The position numbers were made by a program, and so were the translations under genes. Shown here piece by piece: positions 59,031 through 64,000 of a stretch of DNA of 64,000 bases (position 1 is the stretch's first letter; the number at the start of each line of letters is the position of its first letter). This stretch comes from Steinernema hermaphroditum (Eukaryota; Nematoda; Chromadorea; Rhabditida; Steinernematidae). Under the pieces are notes generated by a model. The model did not search any database, was not told where the DNA came from, and was given only the letters and a program-made list of their open reading frames with translations. The stretch covers positions 11,842,001 to 11,906,000 of the forward strand of contig CM059625.1 in the NCBI GenBank assembly GCA_030435675.1. Direction: 5' to 3'.

Positions 59031-62000
59031 CGGTTGTTAACATTCGTTTTTTTCTTAGCTGGAATGTCGGAATTGGAATGTAACAGCGCGGAATGAATGG
59101 ATACGTCCTGGAATATACTAGGGACATCGCAAAAAGTCAGTAAATCTTCTAAGCTGAAGGAATATAAGTTGCTGATGCTCTTCAGCTACCACCTTGGGGG
59201 CACCATAAAAGGAACTTTCCTCTTTAAAAACAACTGTAAATTACGAGAAAATTGTAATCGATTCTGTTATGTTATAGTTTTTTAAAAGTTTTCCTTTATT
59301 TCCATAAAAAGCACATCCGTGGGCAATTACGGCTTGTTGCGTGGCCATTACTTCCCCGTTTCGCTTAAACGTTCCGTTCCAAAAATGCCACCTAGCCATT
59401 TCCATGGTGTGTCTAGAACTAGATAGCTAGATACGCTGATTCGAAAATCCTTTTGTGCACGTGTCGAGGTATCTTGGCAAAGGAAATCTTTTAAAGATGA
59501 TTAACTGGACATTTTCGAAAGATAACTGAATCGAATGGAATGATGATTTTTTGAGATACTTTGAAAGTATGCGTACATGATACACAGAATGTTTATGCCC
59601 CGATCGCGTAATTTGTGAAAGGCGCGAGCGACAAATGACGAGACGAGAAAGGAAGTCATCGTTTTTCACTCTGACAGGTTGTGGCTGCCGCCAGGCGAAA
59701 CATGATCATCAATAGACTTCAGACAAAACAATGCGACACATAATCAATATTCACCAAGTTCCTCCAATAATGGAAACCTACTGCAGCTTAACTCAACTTC
59801 AGTCTATTCAGCGCAATTTCAGAGCAGAAAATCCAACAGTCTGATTTTACTAACTTAATTATGATGCGGAATTAAGAATAAAGGAGTACGTAGCCACAGC
59901 GTTAGGAAGTGGGCGGGTAGCACAGTTCAGGTTCGAGTTACCAATCAGGCTTCAATCTCTCAGTTGTAACATTTTCAGATTGTGCAGTGTGTCAGTCTGT
60001 ATTCTGCTTCTAAGCCTTTCTGTCTGACTCGTGTGTCTTTGCCTCATGGATAGGCGTTACTTGCAATTAATTTAAAATGCTCACCAATAAATAGGCATTA
60101 TTGATGTAAATATTAGCGTTCCATCCATACTCGAGCCATATTCATCGCTAAGTTATCCGTAATCAAACACCAGTGTAACGCAATACGGCCTAACGACAGC
60201 GCACTTCTCGGCTATAAACAAAAGAGGGCTAATGTTCTTTTGCCTTGTTGTCCGCTATGTTCGCCTTTATGCGCGCAAGTTGCAGACATCTCGCGAGTCC
60301 TCTTCATGTCAGAAGTCAACTGGCACAAATTTGCGTGTACGCTCACACTTTTCGCTTGCGTAATGCTGTGCCTAGGGAAGTTTCTCTTCCGGCTCAGAAC
60401 GAACCAGGAAGTTGCCATTCGGCAGCTATGCATAACCACTTTTAGAGGAAATAGCCTCTGTAAGATAAAAAAGTATATTCCCCGTGTGTCTGATTTTATA
60501 GGCGTTTCATAACAGAAAAGCTGTAGGGAATATTGCCGTGCAATGATCTGTGTTTTGACCTAGCGACCCAGCTGTGCAAAGTGTGTTCATCGGAAAGTCT
60601 GCAGAGAGATGCCAGAGACTGGGTGAAAAAGCGAAGCGAAAGATCACAAGAGTGATGAACGAACTAGGCGGGAGGGCGGCGGCAAAGGTGAATAATAAAT
60701 ATTGTGAGGGTTAGCACTTGAAATCGTCTCAACTTCATCAAGTGCTCATCAAGGTATTTTGTTGTTATTACCAAATATTGTGTCTTGAGCACAGGGGCAG
60801 AATGGCCTCGATGATATAGCGGACATAAACAAAATATTAATACAGGTTCTTTCCTCTAGGGAAGTTTTCTGTCGCGTCTCCCAGATCGACTTCTCCTAAA
60901 AAAAAATTTCACCCTCTATTAACGACATGATCATTTTCGAGGAGTTTTTGTGTAAATTGACAGACGAATCCATTATCAAATTTGCATGACAGAAATGGCT
61001 TGGGAATATCAAAAATGCTGGGCGAGTTCTACAAAGTTCACTATTGGCTCATTCTCGTTTGCATCCATATCCGTTTTTTGTGCGAATTGACCGCCCGCCC
61101 TTCAATTTGTCAAACCCCCAATCCGCTGCACTCTTAAAGTGCAAACTTCCCTGTGCATCATCTGCCGCAAAAGTGGATTCTCTCTTTGCACCCATCTGTC
61201 GTGCACTATGCCCCTTTTATTTGAACAGTGGATGAAATCTCATGAACTTAGCAAGAGACCCCACTTTTTGTTCACTCTGTTAAGCTTGTGAAACCGGTAT
61301 ATGATTAATTGTACGCCCTCGAAAACATTTTAAGATGTTTTGGAGTAAATGAGAGCATGCCGACCGGTAGCTCAGTTAACCCCCATCATCATATTTCAAA
61401 TCCAGAGAGCGTTCAAAAGGCTTTTAACCTGTGTGCTATCAGTTGGGGATTGGTGCACAGACGGGCCACTGCCCCTAAACGCACAACGACTTCGATTGTC
61501 TGGCTAGTGGACGAAAAAAAGCTAATTAGTGCTTTTGACATGGGGGCGTTGTGGGTAGGGTTAAAGAGAACACTGATTGCTGGAGGTGAAAAACGATTGC
61601 AGAGACTACTTGTGACAGAGTCGATAAGGGAAAGTGATGAGAGAAGTACCGCCTAGGGCGATCAATGGGGTGGGTGGAGGAAAACGAAACTTTTCAAAAG
61701 TGCAAACTCGTGGTGCGTTCTTTTGTGTGCACTTTGTTGCTTGCGATGGAAGCAGTCGGAGAAGCGCGGCTCCGATTTCTGATCATCTAGAAGTCTTTTG
61801 CGGGTGTCCGTTGCCTACTCTTCTATGGACTGCTAGTGCACAGACATTTATGATTTGGTGCGTTTGCGCCTTTTGTAGCGTTTGCAGGAACGCCTTCTTT
61901 GTGATGAATTACGTGAGAGTTCCGCTCTAAACTTATCAAGGCTCTTTATGTTTTGATTAATGTTTCGCTGCCAAGTTTGACCTTTTCAATAATATAGCAT

Positions 62001-63312
62001 ATTTTTGAAGACCACGTCTACCGTTTCTGGTCGACTTAGAATAGTGGAGAAAATAGCGTTGTTTTTGGAGTAGTTCCCTTGAGGATACTGTTATTTGCTT
62101 TCTCCGAACCGAGCTCCTGATTAAAACACAGGTGCTTATACGCGTGCGCGGGCGCCGTTCGCGTTCGAAATCAACAACTGATACTCGAGCGGAGGAATCA
62201 GTCAACAACACGAGGCATCAAGAGTGATTGGCCAACTTTTTCGCCCGCAGTCATTGGTCTTTTCCGCCCAGTTCGGTGCGTGAATGCGTGTGGCTACTCG
62301 GCAAATGCACGAGGAAAGAGAGATGGGCGAAGCGGCGAAAAGCGACATCGCGTCCATCTCCTTCGCCGCCACCGCCTCTCTTCCTTTCTTTGCACTCCGC
62401 CGCCGCGCTTCTGTCGTCATTCCGCTACTGGTTTCGCTCGCCGCCCGAGTTTGCGGCGGCCGCTGAGCGAAAGTGCGCGGAGTGCGTTGCGTTTGCCGTC
62501 CGTCGGAAAAGAGCAAATCAATTCGCCGCGTGTGGGCCTGGTTCGTCCGTTTTTCGCCGCCGCACACAGCGTCGACCCCAATCGTTCTGTGTGGGCCGAG
62601 TAGTCGTCCGGCGCTCGAACAACACGACCGCCACCATCGCTCGTTTCACACACCGCCACTTTCCGCGATCGTCCCCCCGTATCGTCTCCTCGTTATATTA
62701 TTCACTTTACTTGACGACTGACTCCTCTTTTGATCTGAGTGATTTTGCAGTCGATGGTTCGCACTCAAAAAACTACAAATCGGAACAAGGAAGTGCATTT
62801 TTGCAAATTTGACACAATTTCAATGTTCTCTTCATACACTCGCGTCATGAAAAAAAAACTGTCAGCATTTTAAGATAAAAAACTTGCGTATTTTCTGCTA
62901 ACTGTTATTTCTTCGGCGTGTTATTTTGTTCTTTTCTTGGAAATTTACTCATCTAATTCCTTACTGCTTTATGCAAAATAATTAGGAGTAGCGACATCGC
63001 TATTCACTCGGAGCAATGCTAGTAGCTGCCAAAATGCTCGGATACTGCGAAATTGCGTATTCATTGACATCTTATTTGATTTATTTTGTTTTTCAGAGGC
63101 AGGGATGGCAGAGATTGTCTAAAGAAATTTTTAAAATCGTCTCCCGCTAAATCTTTCCGCCAAAAATTCGACTTGTGGGGTCTCGACGCGACTTGAGCCA
63201 AAAGTTCGCACTGAATGTTGCGTTTTCTAACAAAAAAGCCCAAGACTGGTTCGCATTTGTCGCATCGGTAGGACGACTCGAAGAAGCGCGTATATTCCCT
63301 GTTATCACGAAG
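59031..63312. other. Gene-poor stretch and upstream region of the zinc-finger gene
   Basis: AT-rich to about 62.1 kb with no supported gene. About 62.23-62.70 kb is GC-rich, with open frames in all phases on both strands, and is read as promoter or leader of the zinc-finger gene. A TTTTTCAG acceptor at about 63097 is followed by a short upstream open frame and may begin a leader exon. Confidence 0.45.
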
Positions 63313-63372
63313 ATGATTCGAGCGCCGAGTGAATATTTAGTACCACTTCGGGCAGCGTCTAACGATTTGCAG

Positions 63373-64000
63373 ATGGCTCGACGCCGTCGGGCTTCTCCGA
63401 GTGCCAGTCCATCGTCGAACCACAAGAGAATTCGAATGGAGAACTGCATGAGGACCAAAGAGGAACTCATCTCCGAAGGCGATGTTTCCACGTCTAACGG
63501 CAACGCCTCACACCACGATACGCTGGAAGTCATTAAGGTCGAAAACGATGGTACGTACGAGAAGCCGTCCCAGCGTTCACCCATTTCCACAACTTTCAGA
63601 AGGCGACTATTCTCATGTTGCGATGTTCTCCCACTCTGCCGGTGTGATTCAAAAAGTGTCCGCCGCTTCTGCCTTCAGGCCTACCCACAGAAATTCCCAC
63701 ATAGCCGTCAAACCTATTCCCGTATCTGTCGTTCATGCGCCTCTAGAAAGGCCGCCGCCTCGAAAAAAGGGTCGACCACCGATGCCAGGAAACAGACACG
63801 AAGCTCAGTACGTCGATGAAGAGAGCAACGAAGATTTCGTCTGCGACTGGGTTGGATGCGGAGCTGTGCTTCGCGGCGAGAAGGGACTTATCGAGCATGT
63901 CGCCGATTCCCATGTGAACAATTCTACCGATTTTGTGTGCCGATGGGCTGGATGCTTCAGGAAGCAGTTACCCTTTACAGCATTATACATGTTAGTAACA
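63373..64000 (+). CDS. GLI/ZIC-type C2H2 zinc-finger protein, 5' part (cut by window end)
   Basis: Exon 63373-63550, a 49 bp intron, then an exon from 63600 to at least the window end. The ATG follows TTTGCAG directly; an in-frame ATG at 63313 would add 20 residues. The N-terminus is basic and Ser-rich. RPPPRKKGRPPMPGN resembles an AT-hook. Two fingers follow: FVCDWVGCGAVLRGEKGLIE with HVADSH, then FVCRWAGCFRKQLPFTALYM, whose histidines lie beyond the window. The C-x-W-x2-C knuckle and the PF-x-A-x-YML block are the mark of GLI/GLIS/ZIC fingers. In nematodes this class includes TRA-1, the sex-determination factor. TRA-1 identity is a hypothesis, since the remaining fingers cannot be seen. Confidence 0.8.

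Noticed and set aside
59905..59950. tRNA promoter-like GGTTCGAGTTACC
   Set aside because: No cloverleaf fold is possible with the flanking bases.
62228..62812. 194-codon open frame with others overlapping on both strands
   Set aside because: All six frames are open in this GC-rich block; it looks like leader or promoter DNA of the zinc-finger gene.
1..64000. CRISPR arrays, bacterial operons, rRNA
   Set aside because: The sequence is eukaryotic and no repeat-spacer pattern or rRNA core was seen.

Overview
The window is nuclear DNA of a nematode, most likely clade V (Rhabditina) and possibly a strongylid parasite. The signs are many introns of about 37-50 bp, TTTYAG splice acceptors, start codons lying just after acceptor-like TTTCAG sites as expected for spliced-leader trans-splicing, and nematode-type families (CX module, GT92, innexin, nematode vitellogenin, UGT expansion). 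Gene models were built by hand from reading frames, splice sites and phases. Exon joins are given in each entry. The species cannot be named from the sequence alone.

Left part (1-25 kb): the 3' exon of a Ly6/three-finger GPI-anchored protein (+), a secreted EF-hand protein (-), a small secreted Tyr/Asn/Gly-rich peptide (-), a small membrane protein (-), a broken mariner-like transposon with intact inverted repeats (6.6-7.9 kb), a GT92 glycosyltransferase (+) with two GC-AG introns, a CX-module membrane protein (-), an innexin (-), ribosomal protein S25 (-), a complete UDP-glycosyltransferase (-) and a decayed UGT pseudogene (-).

Middle (27-46.5 kb): a four-pass membrane protein (+) converging on a DEDDh exonuclease of the ERI-1/3'hExo class (-), an intronless 'MDTVP' gene (+), an IQ-motif protein (+), then about 3.6 kb of GC-rich DNA leading into a long TR2/TR4/DHR78-type nuclear receptor gene (nhr-41-like, +). 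The receptor's first coding exon lies 3.9 kb before the rest.

Right part (47-64 kb): a possible 58-residue secreted peptide (-), a full-length vitellogenin (+, 1622 aa) with textbook yolk-gene promoter boxes, a saposin-like protein (+), a second full UGT (+), a 4.4 kb gene-poor stretch, and the 5' part of a GLI/ZIC-type zinc-finger gene (+) that may be a tra-1 homologue, cut by the window end.

The genes do not form one pathway. Several look intestinal or secretory (vitellogenin with VPE1 and GATA sites, UGTs with an upstream GATA site, saposin), others are signalling or regulatory (innexin, nuclear receptor, GLI-type factor). No CRISPR array, rRNA or convincing tRNA was seen.
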